Source: Corynebacterium curieae (GTDB lineage: Bacteria; Actinomycetota; Actinomycetes; Mycobacteriales; Mycobacteriaceae). Taken from it: 64,000 bases of DNA. Position numbers and translations under genes: made by a program. The stretch spans positions 744,001 to 808,000 of the forward strand of contig NZ_JAKMUU010000001.1 of assembly GCF_027570035.1 (NCBI RefSeq), written 5' to 3'. Positions 1-7,261 of the stretch are shown here, piece after piece (within the stretch, counting starts at the first letter, position 1; the number at the start of each line of letters is the position of its first letter). The notes beneath the pieces are model-generated. The model was not told the origin of the DNA and did no database searches. It saw only the letters and a list, made by a program, of their open reading frames with translations.

Positions 1-38
1 ATACCCATAGCAATAGGCATAGCAGGGCACGTCAGGCC

Positions 39-655
39 TTACTGGTTGAGGTACTTATACAGTGTGGTACGCCCAATGCCGAGACGGCGGGCAACCTCTG
101 CTTTCGGAATCCCCCCCACCCACGTGCGCGCCTGTATTATTTGTTCCTCGTTGAGGACTTTCGCACGCCCCTTATAGACACCGCGGGCTTTGGCTTTGGC
201 AATACATTCGGCTTGGCGCTCGCGGATAATCGCGCGTTCAAACTCCGCCACCGACCCGAGCAAGCCGAGCATGAGTTTGGCAACCGGCGTCGAATCCTGC
301 GAATAGACCTGCCCTTCTTTGAGGAACTTGACGGATACTCCGCGTTCGGTGAGTTCATCGACTAGGCGGTGCAGGTCGATAAGGGAGCGGGCAAGCCTGT
401 CCATGCTCACCACAATGAGTTGGTCGCCGGCGCGCACATAATTAAGCGCCCCATCTAAGCCGAGGCGCTGGGTGGACGATCCGCTAACGGTATCGGTGAA
501 GATGCGGAAGACTTTTTCCTTCTTTAATGATGCGGTCTGCCGGTCAAGATTCTGATCTTTGGAACTCACACGCGCGTAGCCGATTTTTGGCCCGTAATCA
601 CCTCTGGTTGTTCGGGAATGTCTAGAGGTAGTGACGGTTCTGTTTCATTGCTCAT
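39..655 (-). pseudogene. Tn3-family resolvase (serine recombinase), frameshifted
   Basis: A small serine recombinase of the Tn3 resolvase/invertase type, which would resolve transposon cointegrates. The minus frame holds the DQNLDRQ motif, the helix region SMDRLARS, the E helix AEFERAIIRERQ and a C-terminal helix-turn-helix ending in TTLYKYLNQ. The continuous frame starts only inside the catalytic motif. Just upstream, IGYARVSS can be read in frame, but no normal start codon precedes it. In the adjacent frame an ATG at 655, with a G-rich ribosome site, encodes MSNETEPSLPLDIPEQP and then VITGQK. The two frames meet at five A residues (584-588 on the plus strand); a sixth A would restore a family-like protein of about 205 residues. 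The catalytic serine would be the first S of RVSS. It is therefore a one-base-deletion pseudogene, or a homopolymer sequencing error. Confidence 0.85.
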
Positions 656-841
656 GGACCCACCCTAGCGAACAGTGGATTAAACACGATGGATGTAATT
701 CCCGAACTGTTTACTTAGGGTGTACCCGTACAGTGCATTTCGGTAAAGCACGGTTAGTCGGCGATGAGGTTTATGGCTGGCCGTCGGTTCGACAGCATTG
801 AGAATGTTTGAGTAGATGGGCGGACTCAATCGACAGTTTTC

Positions 842-1189
842 CTATTGGGGTCTATCTGTCTGCAATGGATCTGTCCCTCCTAGTTTCATCTCAAATTTCT
901 TGTAGTCTTCGAGCGAATTAAAATGGCGTGAATAGAGGTCGCAATCTTTATCCACATAGCCGTATAGCGCAGGAGCTACATCAACGATATGGCGCAAAGT
1001 GACTAAGGGGCTCATATCCCCTGGTTCTGATTCCTGTTCATGGGCAAGAGCCTCCACTTTCCTCTGTGCTTCATCATCGTTTTGGGCATAGACGATGTAG
1101 AAATCCTCGCGGAAAAAAGACTTCGCTTCTTGTGCAGCAGGCTCGGATTTTGAAAGTTCAAAGACTGCGATCCCTACATAAGGTTCCAT
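842..1189 (-). CDS. Hypothetical protein, 115 aa
   Basis: I do not recognise this gene with certainty. The product is small, soluble and acidic. It starts MEPYVGIAVFEL with a good ribosome site (AAGAGGTG, eight bases before the ATG). It has the look of short beta-strand proteins of the DUF4288 type: an N-terminal strand, then FYIVYAQNDDEAQRKVEALA resembling a residue-wise 'DEEEA' helix. There is no signal peptide or membrane segment. It diverges from the membrane-protein gene that begins at 1306, and a near-perfect palindrome lies between the two. In a mobile-element context it may belong to a defence or addiction module, but nothing here proves that. Confidence 0.6.
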   Translation of the reverse strand: MEPYVGIAVFELSKSEPAAQEAKSFFREDFYIVYAQNDDEAQRKVEALAHEQESEPGDMSPLVTLRHIVDVAPALYGYVDKDCDLYSRHFNSLEDYKKFEMKLGGTDPLQTDRPQ

Positions 1190-1247
1190 GTATAGTTCAC
1201 CTCTTCTTTGTTGACAAAGAACTCTTGGTTAACTAAACCCTAGCAGG

Positions 1248-1276
1248 GTGTACATGCGGATTATCCGCCAGTATAC
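1248..1276. promoter_or_regulatory. 29-bp near-perfect palindrome, candidate operator
   Basis: The inner arms GCGGAT and ATCCGC are perfect around a central T at 1262. Outer arms GTGTAC and GTATAC extend the symmetry with one mismatch, separated from the inner arms by two unpaired bases each. It lies between divergent genes at 1189 and 1306, where a dimeric repressor would be expected to bind. No regulator is encoded next to it. Confidence 0.5.
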
Positions 1277-1305
1277 GCAGACTACTGTTAACAAAAGAGG
1301 GAATC

Positions 1306-1665
1306 TTGACAAGACAGAACATTACTTGGCCCAGTACCCTTTCACTTGCGCTAATCTTAAGCGGATCCGTCCTGTTGTCGAAGTTTCATGAAGAGAGTTC
1401 GGCTCTTTCTTCAGAGAACTTTATTATATGGGCGGTACCTTCCGTCCTTGGGGGATTAGGGCTGATATATTGCACCGTAAAACACGAGGTCGTAACTTCC
1501 TATGCCTACGGGGTTCTGCTTAGCCTCCTCTTTTCCTTTGGCGCAGCAGTTTGGCATCCAAGTACTTTTACTCGGTGTGTTACGGCAGTTATTTTTTTGA
1601 TAGTGGCTATAACCGTCGTTCTAAAGCGCCAAAAAATTAATACTCTAAATAACGTTCACGGCTAG
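1306..1665 (+). CDS. Hypothetical small membrane protein, 119 aa
   Basis: Not recognised. The predicted product has an N-terminal hydrophobic segment (about residues 11-25), a second (about 42-58) and a third and fourth near 66-80 and 90-106, so it is likely an integral membrane protein with a short basic tail. The start is TTG, chosen because AAGAGGG lies six bases upstream; no in-frame ATG fits better. It diverges from the small hypothetical gene at 842-1189. It is followed by remnants of an IS6-family element, so it lies in a decaying mobile region. Function unknown. Confidence 0.5.
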   Translation: MTRQNITWPSTLSLALILSGSVLLSKFHEESSALSSENFIIWAVPSVLGGLGLIYCTVKHEVVTSYAYGVLLSLLFSFGAAVWHPSTFTRCVTAVIFLIVAITVVLKRQKINTLNNVHG

Positions 1666-1700
1666 CCGCAGGTGATACAAGTAAGGTGTACTTCTAAAGT

Positions 1701-1872
1701 GGTGCTGTTGCAAAGTTGGGGCAGTAGGAAGGGCGACGTGAAATAGTCACAGCCATGGGTATTTTCTCCGGTTGTCATTTCTCCCGTGGCATCATTCTGT
1801 GGGCAGTGGGTGGTACTGCCGCTACGGGGTGAGCTACCGCGCTCTGGGGGAAATAACGCTTAGGGGCGTGTC
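1701..1872 (+). mobile_element. IS6-family element remnant (left end and transposase N-terminus)
   Basis: The left terminus carries GTGCTGTTGCAAAG, very close to IS6/IS26-type terminal repeats. About 40 bases later an ATG at 1755 opens a frame reading GCHFSRGIILWAV. After a one-base frameshift it continues as WYCRYGVSYRALGEI, which is the typical start of an IS6-family transposase (…ILWAVRWYCRYGVSYRDLEEM…). The DDE domain and the right end are missing. This is a truncated, frameshifted fossil. Confidence 0.75.
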
Positions 1873-1970
1873 GGGCAGCATCACTTCCAAAACCGGCTTA
1901 AGTGACAAAATGCCATCGCTAAAGTCCCAATTTGAGTCCCAGGGCGTGCGCCTTAAGAGAAATAACTAAA

Positions 1971-2000
1971 GCCCCTACCAACGTTTCCGCTGGTAGGGGC
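1971..2000 (-). terminator. Rho-independent terminator of a former tRNA gene
   Basis: A perfect 10-bp stem (GCCCCTACCA with TGGTAGGGGC) around a 10-base loop, followed on the minus strand by a T-rich run. It sits nine bases beyond the CCA end of the tRNA fragment, so it is the native tRNA terminator. Confidence 0.85.
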
Positions 2001-2008
2001 TTGGAAGT

Positions 2009-2049
2009 TGGTAGCGGGGGCAGGATTCGAACCTACGACCTCTGGGTTA
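2009..2049 (-). other. tRNA 3'-half, attachment-site scar (probably tRNA-Met)
   Basis: Read on the minus strand, this is the 3' strand of the anticodon stem (CCCAG), the variable region, a complete T-arm with loop TTCGAAT, the acceptor strand CCCCGCT, the discriminator A and an encoded CCA. Homology stops at the anticodon loop: only TAA of the loop remains, then unrelated sequence. The D-arm and 5' acceptor strand are absent, so this is not a functional tRNA. A tRNA 3' end next to integrase sequence is the usual product of tyrosine-integrase insertion. The stem resembles elongator tRNA-Met (loop CTCATAA), but the anticodon itself is not preserved. Confidence 0.85.
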
Positions 2050-2108
2050 GACGCCCGAGTTCAAACAACCTTGAGCTTCCCCCTACCTACCTTTTACCCT
2101 CAATCGAG

Positions 2109-2148
2109 ATTCCCGGATATTCCCGCAGATTCCCGACAAATCCCGCCC
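2109..2148. repeat. Four 10-bp tandem repeats (ATTCCCGnnn), likely integrase arm sites
   Basis: The core TCCCG recurs exactly every 10 bases four times (ATTCCCGGAT, ATTCCCGCAG, ATTCCCGACA, AATCCCGCCC). The array lies between the decayed integrase C-terminus and the tRNA scar. That is where arm-type binding sites of an attP usually lie. Confidence 0.65.
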
Positions 2149-2310
2149 CTAAAGCCACTTACAAAACGACATCCCTGCCTCACCCCGCTTAAGAGCCTTT
2201 GCCATCGCTTCGATGTCGGTGAGGTCTGTATACGCCTTTCCATTCATCTAGACATCATGACCAAAATACGCTGCCCTAATCTCCGGGCTAACCGTTGTAC
2301 GGACGATTAT
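2149..2310 (-). pseudogene. Tyrosine integrase C-terminal remnant, copy 1
   Basis: The minus frame reads SPEIRAAYFGHDV, an in-frame TAG, then MNGKAYTDLTDIEAMAKAL and a short tail ending at 2149. This matches the end of a tyrosine recombinase: the (L)GH box followed about eight residues later by the nucleophilic tyrosine (GKAY). The LGH leucine is changed to F, an amber codon lies between the box and the tyrosine, and everything upstream is missing. It ends about 100 bases from the tRNA scar, the expected int-att arrangement. Its 66-bp core is repeated at 4770-4835. Confidence 0.7.
2228..2293. repeat. 66-bp direct repeat, left copy
   Basis: This 66-base segment recurs at 4770-4835 with two mismatches. 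It encodes, on the minus strand, the GH-box-to-tyrosine part of the decayed integrase. The two copies bracket the HEPN-like gene and the IS3 element. Confidence 0.9.
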
Positions 2311-2445
2311 TCCTGGCTGGGGGCGGCAAGTTGGGATTGTGGGACATTTATTACTAGCGAGACGGCAGAACAGATGCGGGAGGGGGTGAGATGGTGTATC
2401 TTGCATTCGGGAGTTGCAGAGAGCGCATGCCGCGAGAGGGGCAGC

Positions 2446-3300
2446 ATGGGAAAATTGCGAGATATGTCCGATAGCGGCCATCAAAATGGCTCCGAAACAA
2501 GCGGCGGTTCTTGGCAAGGCTGGGCTACGGTCGGTGTCTTCATCCTAGTTAGTACCGTCAGTGCCGTTCTTGCTGCGAAAGCAGACAATGATCAGGTCGA
2601 GCGAATAGAAACCATTCTGTCGGTTTTGGTGTCATGGCCACTGGTTCTGTTATTTCTGGTTCCGCTTCTCAGAAATCCGTTCAAGAAAGTATGGGGTTTG
2701 ATCGAACGAGACTTCCAGCGCGGTGGTCTTGAACTCGAACTCGGCGGTGTCAAGTACAAGTCCCCGCCGCTGGAAGTCCAGATGAGCCAACTCAAAACCG
2801 TTATAAGTTCGGCTGATTCGATTCAAACGGCTGCTAAGCCCAAGGAGCTTCATGAGAATCTCGAACGCGAGGGACGAGCTAGGTCGAGCCAGGATGAAGG
2901 CTATTCGCTGCCGTCTGGCCCATCCGCTGAAGCTGAGCGTGGACGTTTCGTACTAACAAATCGGGCGGAGCGCGAGAAGATCTTTGGATTGACACCCGCG
3001 GGTTGCTTCCTTCTGGTTTATGCCGAGTTTGAAGGACGAGTTAGGGCGATTTATGGCGAAGACTTTAATGTCAGTTGGCGTGGCTCCAGTAAATTCACGC
3101 CTCTGATAAGAATCTTCACCGAAATGGAGAGACGCGGGCTGATCAGCGGAACCGACCTAGAGATATTGGACCGCGCCACCCGTCTACGTAATACCCTTGC
3201 TCACGGCGTGGATCTTGTGGGATCGATTGATACCCAAGTCATGGACTCAATAATCAACGAGCTCGATCGGGTGGCAGTCGAGCTTAGACTGATTCGTTAG
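2446..3300 (+). CDS. Two-TM membrane protein with HEPN-like domain, 284 aa
   Basis: Not a named family that I recognise. The open frame extends upstream into the tRNA scar, but the ATG at 2446 is preceded by GAGAGGGGC and is the sensible start. Residues 26-44 and 56-75 are two transmembrane helices joined by a short acidic loop, so the protein is an anchored hairpin. A hydrophilic linker (about 95-165) leads to an alpha-helical C-terminal domain. It contains LRNTLAHG, where R248 and H253 form the RX4H motif of HEPN RNases, following a helix YAEFEGRVRAIYG typical of that fold. In HEPN proteins R and H form the RNase active site, and many act in abortive infection or toxin-antitoxin systems. 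There is no recognisable partner antitoxin. It is surrounded by integrase debris and lies two genes before a type III R-M pair. RNase activity and a defence role are inference. Confidence 0.7.
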   Translation: MGKLRDMSDSGHQNGSETSGGSWQGWATVGVFILVSTVSAVLAAKADNDQVERIETILSVLVSWPLVLLFLVPLLRNPFKKVWGLIERDFQRGGLELELGGVKYKSPPLEVQMSQLKTVISSADSIQTAAKPKELHENLEREGRARSSQDEGYSLPSGPSAEAERGRFVLTNRAEREKIFGLTPAGCFLLVYAEFEGRVRAIYGEDFNVSWRGSSKFTPLIRIFTEMERRGLISGTDLEILDRATRLRNTLAHGVDLVGSIDTQVMDSIINELDRVAVELRLIR

Positions 3301-3512
3301 ATACTTTTCACGATTAAACTAGCTGTGTCTCTACAATCACTACGCACAGTTTCATTTTGTGACTGCGGGCGGATTCGATGTGCTTCGCGGCACTAATTCT
3401 GGCACGGTGCCACGGTGGTGGCGCGACCTAAGAATTGGCGGGGACCTGACCCTTGTTTGGTAGACACCTCTGATTCCGGCTGTGTTGAGTCGGGGAAAGG
3501 TAATCTACCTCC

Positions 3513-3824
3513 ATGCCTAGGAAGGTTTATTCGGATCAGTTCAAGCGCGACGCGGTCGCGATGTACGAGAACGATCCACAGGTGTCGTTGAACGCTGCGG
3601 CCGCCGATGTAGGGATCAACCGCTCTACGCTTCGCGTATGGGTTGATAAGTACGGAACTGGCACGAAACCCCAGCTTTCAGCGGGCTTACGTGCTGATCG
3701 TGCGAGGCAACTCACCGATGCTGAGAGGCTACGTCAGCTGCAACAGGAAAACGCCCGCCTGAAAGAAAAACGCGATATTTTGCGTAAAGCAGCCAAATAT
3801 TTCATGGAAGAGACGAACTGGTGA
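3513..3824 (+). CDS. IS3-family transposase OrfA, 103 aa
   Basis: The DNA-binding subunit of an IS3-type transposase. The N-terminus holds a helix-turn-helix (QFKRDAVAMYEN…LNAAAADVGINRSTLRVWVDKY, residues 8-45). The C-terminal half is a leucine-zipper-like helix (TDAERLRQLQQENARLKEKRDILRKA) used for multimerisation with the OrfAB fusion. It ends four bases into the GTG start of orfB, the normal overlap in these elements, where either translational coupling or −1 frameshifting makes the active transposase. It starts with ATG about 70 bases from the left end of the element and appears undamaged. Confidence 0.93.
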   Translation: MPRKVYSDQFKRDAVAMYENDPQVSLNAAAADVGINRSTLRVWVDKYGTGTKPQLSAGLRADRARQLTDAERLRQLQQENARLKEKRDILRKAAKYFMEETNW

Positions 3825-4705
3825 TCCGCTTCCGGTTTGTTGATGACCACCGCACCGATTACTCGGTCAAGCGGATGTGCACCGTACTCGGGTTAAACCG
3901 CAGCTCCTACTATAAATGGAAAGCTAGCAGCGCCCAGCGGCACCGCAGACTGGTTGACGATGCCATACTCGGAGCCAAGGTCAAGGCCATCTTCGACGAC
4001 AAGAAGCAGCTCTACGGCACAAAACGCATTGCCGCCGAGCTGACTTTCAACGATGCGTACAGTAGCACCCGTCCGGTCAACCATAAGCGCATCGCCCGGA
4101 TTATGAAGAAGCTTCAGCTGCGCGGCTACACGAAAAAACGTAAGGTCACGACAACGCAGCGTGGGAGTCATCGCTTTATATTTGCTGACCTGGTCAAGCG
4201 TAACTTCACTGCGCCAGCTGCCAATAGGATCCTCGTCGGCGATATTACCTATCTGCCGATCGCAGACGGGTCGAATATGTATCTGGCTTCTGTGATTGAC
4301 TGCTACTCGCGGATGCTCGTCGGCTTCGCGATCGCAGACCACATGCGCACCGACCTCGTCGAAGAAGCGCTCGAGAATGCTCGCCGTATCCGTGGCAGTC
4401 TCTCCGGGGCGATCTTCCACTCAGATCATGGCAGCGTGTATACCTCATCGCAGTTTCAGGCTGTCTGCCGAAGACTCAACGTCACCCAGTCGATGGGAGA
4501 AGTTGGCAGCAGTGCTGATAATTCACTCGCGGAGTCGTTTAACGCGGCGTTGAAACGAGAAGTGCTCAAAGACCAGAAAGTCTTTTCCAATCAGCTAGTC
4601 TGCCGACGCGACGTCTTCGCATGGTGTGCGCGCTACAACAACGCCCGAAGGCACTCCTGGTGCAAGTACCTCACACCCATTGAGTACGAAACTCACGCTT
4701 CCTAA
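3821..4705 (+). CDS. IS3-family transposase OrfB (DDE integrase core), 294 aa
   Basis: Catalytic part of the IS3 transposase, which cuts and joins the IS ends. An HTH_21-like region (residues 40-100, YGTKRIAAEL…NHKRIARIMK) precedes the rve integrase core. The catalytic triad is visible as D in VGDITYL, D in FHSDHGSVYTS and E in LAESFNAALKREV, with the usual D-D-35-E spacing. It begins at a GTG overlapping the orfA stop. Length and triad are complete, so the element could still be active. Confidence 0.93.
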   Translation: MIRFRFVDDHRTDYSVKRMCTVLGLNRSSYYKWKASSAQRHRRLVDDAILGAKVKAIFDDKKQLYGTKRIAAELTFNDAYSSTRPVNHKRIARIMKKLQLRGYTKKRKVTTTQRGSHRFIFADLVKRNFTAPAANRILVGDITYLPIADGSNMYLASVIDCYSRMLVGFAIADHMRTDLVEEALENARRIRGSLSGAIFHSDHGSVYTSSQFQAVCRRLNVTQSMGEVGSSADNSLAESFNAALKREVLKDQKVFSNQLVCRRDVFAWCARYNNARRHSWCKYLTPIEYETHAS

Positions 4706-4769
4706 CAATGCGCTAGAGTAAAGCCAATATCTTCACCCCCACGGTGTCTACTTTCCGGGGGCCGGGCCC

Positions 4770-4835
4770 GTATACGCCTTTCCATTCATCTAGACATCAT
4801 GACCAAGATGCGCTGCCCTAATCTCCGGGCTAACC
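4770..4835. repeat. 66-bp direct repeat, right copy
   Basis: Second copy of the segment at 2228-2293, two mismatches. It starts at the base after the IS3 right end. Here the integrase box reads AAHLGHD, closer to the consensus LGH than copy 1, but the amber codon is shared. Confidence 0.9.
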
Positions 4836-5060
4836 CCTTTGGGCGATAGCTCGGTTATTCAAAACGGTACGACACGCATGCGAGCGCATGGCGGCTATGG
4901 CAGCACTACCAACCACGTGGCCTACATCCTCATAGAGATTGGCGCTTACTTTAACAGCATTAATGATGCCCACAACAAACCAGCGCGTTAGCACACCCCC
5001 AGTAGCTCCACGGATCCATGACCCGGTAGAAGAGCGGATACGCAACCTGACCATCGACCA
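4770..5060 (-). pseudogene. Tyrosine integrase C-terminal remnant, copy 2
   Basis: On the minus strand an open stretch reads …EDVGHVVGSAAIAAMRSHACRTVLNNRAIAQRG. It contains HACR, a match to the HxxR catalytic box of tyrosine recombinases. A one-base shift then gives GVSPEIRAAHLGHDV, the amber codon, and MNGKAY with the putative nucleophile. The IS3 element cuts the gene directly after that tyrosine. The frameshift, the stop and the IS make this a dead gene. It preserves more of the catalytic domain than copy 1, and together they suggest two related elements once occupied this site. Confidence 0.6.
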
Positions 5061-5206
5061 GTTCAAGCGACCCAAGCGAATGGGCTCGCGATCCCGAGTG
5101 CAGGAGGAAGAGTTTGGTCCAGAGTTTTAGATGGTAATTGACCATGATAAGTGCGTAATCACACGTAGAATGACAACGATGTAATTTTTTGAAAGGTATA
5201 CAGTTT

Positions 5207-7261
5207 ATGGCCAAATGCAGCAAACTAGAGCTGACCTGGTACAACAAAGACAAAGCTCTCATCCCGCTGGCGGAAGGCAAGTACGGCTACGCTTGGGTTG
5301 AGTCAACTGATCCGCGCTATTGCCAAACACGACCGTTGATAATCGATGAGTATTTCGCAGGTGAGCAGGCCGAGAAAGATCCGAAAGCTACCTATTCAGA
5401 GCGTGCCAATCTGACTCCACAAGACGGTAACCTGCTTATTCTTGGGGAATCAGGAGATGTGTTAGAGACGCTAACACGTGTTCCTGAGTTGGTTGATAAG
5501 TACGTTGGCCAGGTCAAATGCATCTATATTGATCCGCCGTTCAACACCGCTCAGACCTTCGCTAACTACGAAGATAACCTTGAGCATTCAGTGTGGTTGA
5601 CCATGATGCGTGACCGTCTGCTCAACATGCGCAGCTTGCTCAGCGATGATGGCAGCATCTGGGTGCATCTCGATGACGTGGAGAATCATCGTATGCGCCT
5701 GCTAATGGACGAAGTCTTTGGGGCTGAGAATTTCATTGCAGACTTCATCTGGCAGAAGGCGGATGGAACTCGCAACAATACTAATAGTGTCTCCGTGGAC
5801 CAAGATTACGTTTGCGCTTACTCAAAATCTAGCGGCTTTCGGATTAATCGCCTACCGCGTACAGCAGCTGACAACGCCCGATTTTCAAATCCCGATGGGG
5901 ATATTCGAGGATTGTGGTGGGATGACAATCCAACAGCTCCTGGAGCTTCGACGCACCAGGGGATGGTTTACGCAATTCAGAATCCCATTACTGGGGAACT
6001 CGTATACCCAGGCTACGGACGATGTTGGGCGGCTGAGCAGAGCACCATTTTTGAATGCATGTCGCAGTACGCACGATATGAACTCCGTGATCTAAACGAT
6101 GCGGAGGAGCGTGCATCTCGGTGTGGGGTCGGGGTGGATAAAGTGCGGGAAGGTGTCTGCGGAATCGTATTAGCGGATTCGCTTGAAATAAGTTCTATAG
6201 AAGCGCAGAAAACGATTAAACGAGGAAATTTACCTCAGTTCTTTTGGCGGAAGCAAGGTGTCGGTGGGATTGGAAAGAAGTCGTACATCCCCGACGGCGG
6301 AACAGTTCCCGCTACATTGCTTTCGAACGAGGATGTTGGGCACAATCGCGGGGCGAAGTCCGAGCTCAAAGCGCTTTTCCCAGGGGTCACACCATTCACC
6401 ACCCCCAAACCCGAGCGTCTTTTAGAGCGAATCATTCACATTGCTACCAACCCTGGCGATATCGTTCTCGACTGCTTTGGCGGCTCGGGTACCACTGCAG
6501 CGGTAGCGCAGAAGATGGGTCGGCGTTGGGTGACCTGTGAGTTGGTTGAGGACACATTTAATCGTTTTATTGTTCCTAGATTATCTAAAGTAATCGCAAA
6601 TGATGATCCAGGTGGAGTTACCTTTACGCAGGATCGTGAGCCTAAAGATGGTGTTACTCTTCCAGAAAAGCATGATGCCACTGCTGCTGAAGACTCAGCG
6701 AAATTGCTTCGAGCCTTAGCGAAGATGGATCACATCACTTCTGAGCAGCAAGCACATATTAAAGAAACAATGAAGCTGATTGCTACGAAGAAGTCCACTG
6801 TTCGCAATTGGCGTGGTGGTGGTGGCTTTACCACGGCGCATTTAGCACCTGAGTGTTTTAGCTACGACCCGGAATTGGGATTAACGACACTTACTGACGC
6901 AGCTCATGGCGATATTCTCGTCCGTACTATCGCAGCTAACCTGGGCTTTTACTTGAGTCCTGAAGACTCGTACTTTGACGGCCACTACAACCGTAAGCGT
7001 CTTGCTGTCGTGGATGGACTCGTTGACAAAGCTAAGGTGGATGAAGTCATGTCGCACTTGCCTGAGGGGTGTAGCGCAGATATCGCCGCCACCATGGTGG
7101 ATGAAGATATGCGCGATTATGTTTCATCATTTGAGAATGGTTCGCGCGTTATACACATTCCATTCGGTGTGTTTCCACATGCTCCTGTTAGTCCTGATGC
7201 GGACGAGAGCGTGGAATTAATCGACCGTATTGACCCCGACAGGGCCGGAGAGGATGAGTAA
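5207..7261 (+). CDS. mod: Type III restriction-modification methyltransferase subunit (Mod), 684 aa
   Basis: The Mod subunit recognises the asymmetric site and methylates an adenine (N6) on one strand; it is also required by Res for cleavage. Motif IV, DPPFNT, is at about residues 109-114 and the AdoMet-binding FGGSGTT is at about 424-430, so the motif order is that of beta-class methyltransferases. The region between them (about 165-400) is the variable target-recognition part. A conserved early motif GNLLILGESGDVLE binds the strand region. ATG 5207 was preferred over the in-frame TTG at 5189 because AAAGG lies eleven bases before it. The stop overlaps the start of res by eight bases, so the two are coupled. 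Specificity cannot be read from the sequence. Confidence 0.93.
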   Translation: MAKCSKLELTWYNKDKALIPLAEGKYGYAWVESTDPRYCQTRPLIIDEYFAGEQAEKDPKATYSERANLTPQDGNLLILGESGDVLETLTRVPELVDKYVGQVKCIYIDPPFNTAQTFANYEDNLEHSVWLTMMRDRLLNMRSLLSDDGSIWVHLDDVENHRMRLLMDEVFGAENFIADFIWQKADGTRNNTNSVSVDQDYVCAYSKSSGFRINRLPRTAADNARFSNPDGDIRGLWWDDNPTAPGASTHQGMVYAIQNPITGELVYPGYGRCWAAEQSTIFECMSQYARYELRDLNDAEERASRCGVGVDKVREGVCGIVLADSLEISSIEAQKTIKRGNLPQFFWRKQGVGGIGKKSYIPDGGTVPATLLSNEDVGHNRGAKSELKALFPGVTPFTTPKPERLLERIIHIATNPGDIVLDCFGGSGTTAAVAQKMGRRWVTCELVEDTFNRFIVPRLSKVIANDDPGGVTFTQDREPKDGVTLPEKHDATAAEDSAKLLRALAKMDHITSEQQAHIKETMKLIATKKSTVRNWRGGGGFTTAHLAPECFSYDPELGLTTLTDAAHGDILVRTIAANLGFYLSPEDSYFDGHYNRKRLAVVDGLVDKAKVDEVMSHLPEGCSADIAATMVDEDMRDYVSSFENGSRVIHIPFGVFPHAPVSPDADESVELIDRIDPDRAGEDE

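Larger units (their letters stand above)
3441..4769 (+). mobile_element. IS3-family insertion sequence, apparently intact
   Basis: About 1.33 kb, bounded by imperfect terminal inverted repeats that both contain GTAGACACC about 19 bases inside each end, with GGG(A/C)CC(T/G)G at the tips. It encodes orfA and an overlapping orfB. No matching short target duplication is visible (GCG on the left, GTA on the right). The right end abuts the second 66-bp repeat exactly, suggesting that recombination or deletion has replaced the original left flank. Confidence 0.85.

Noticed and set aside
1772..1969. 65-aa open frame
   Set aside because: Its first third is the frameshifted IS6-family transposase; the rest shows no codon bias or ribosome site.
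2009..2049. Functional tRNA gene
   Set aside because: Only the 3' half is present; the D-arm, anticodon and 5' acceptor strand are missing.
2008..2445. N-terminal extension of the HEPN-like gene
   Set aside because: It translates the tRNA scar, the arm repeats and the antisense of the integrase remnant; the ATG at 2446 has a good ribosome site.
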